This document shows, piece after piece, positions 30,411 to 30,487 of a DNA stretch of 30,487 nt (position 1 is the stretch's first letter; each line of letters starts with the position of its first letter). Source of the DNA: PMNU01 sp035480575. GTDB lineage: Bacteria > Patescibacteriota > Saccharimonadia > Saccharimonadales > UBA4665. The stretch lies in contig DATIHR010000010.1 in NCBI GenBank assembly GCA_035480575.1, positions 1-30,487 on the forward strand. Reading direction: 5' to 3'. Made by a program: the position numbers and the translations under genes. The notes below the pieces were generated by a model. It was not told the DNA's origin, ran no database searches, and worked only from the letters and a program-made list of their open reading frames with translations.

Positions 30411-30487
30411 GAAGGTATATTAATTAGATTCTGTTTCGGTCTTTTTATCTATTTTCCGGCTCCGCTACGGCTAGAGTCACCTGGACG

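Overview
The window looks like a chromosomal stretch of a small-genome bacterium of the Patescibacteria/CPR group, most likely a Saccharibacteria (TM7) relative. The clues are tightly packed and often overlapping genes, many lineage-restricted hypothetical proteins, a peptide-binding protein with an N-terminal membrane anchor and no lipobox, an actinobacterial-type PGPGW membrane protein, and many -10 boxes placed so close to start codons that the mRNAs should be leaderless. TGA is used as a real stop (ATGA and GTGA overlaps), so a UGA-recoding group is unlikely. The taxonomic call is inference.

Layout. 1-231 is a dispersed intergenic repeat. 232-1296 (-) encodes a proline-rich membrane-anchored protein. 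1402-1486 (+) is tRNA-Leu(CAG), whose 3' end and flank are copied in inverted orientation just downstream. 1790-2650 (-) is unknown and diverges from a branching-enzyme-like GH13 gene (2730-4505, +). mscL (4542-4958, -) carries a C-terminal zinc ribbon. 4978-5549 holds the second repeat copy and a cluster of palindromes.

5550-16010 is one long run of minus-strand genes, transcribed from 16010 downward: a multi-HTH protein, trhO, def, uvrC, pepP, a possibly interrupted HELQH protein, an unknown protein, a four-TM holin-like protein, secG, an OppA/DppA-like binding protein and a HAD hydrolase. Intergenic gaps are tiny and promoters lie inside the run. 16101-19827 (+) is a two-gene ABC exporter operon with a leader containing a short ORF. 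It converges on a secreted gametolysin-like metalloprotease (19824-21086, -). An aminotransferase (21134-22444, -) and ribosomal protein L25/CTC (22470-23162, -) follow, then two DedA-family genes (23290-24585, +). An unknown gene (24582-25379, -) lies 7 bp behind uvrA (25387-28197, -). 28242-29890 (-) is a tandem array of three paralogous unknown genes joined by ATGA overlaps, the last of which is broken by an internal deletion and frame change. 29956-30240 (+) is the PGPGW protein, and the start of a third repeat copy lies near 30361.

Functional themes are nucleotide excision repair (uvrA, and uvrC far from it), translation and tRNA modification (def, trhO, rplY, tRNA-Leu), membrane and envelope transport (mscL, secG, ABC pair, DedA pair, binding protein) and peptide use (PepP, OppA-like protein). 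The best candidates for something undescribed are the three-paralog array with its decaying member, the tRNA-linked inverted duplication, the structured intergenic repeat with compensatory stem changes, the split HELQH gene, a UvrC lacking its iron-sulfur cysteines, and the leaderless promoter architecture.
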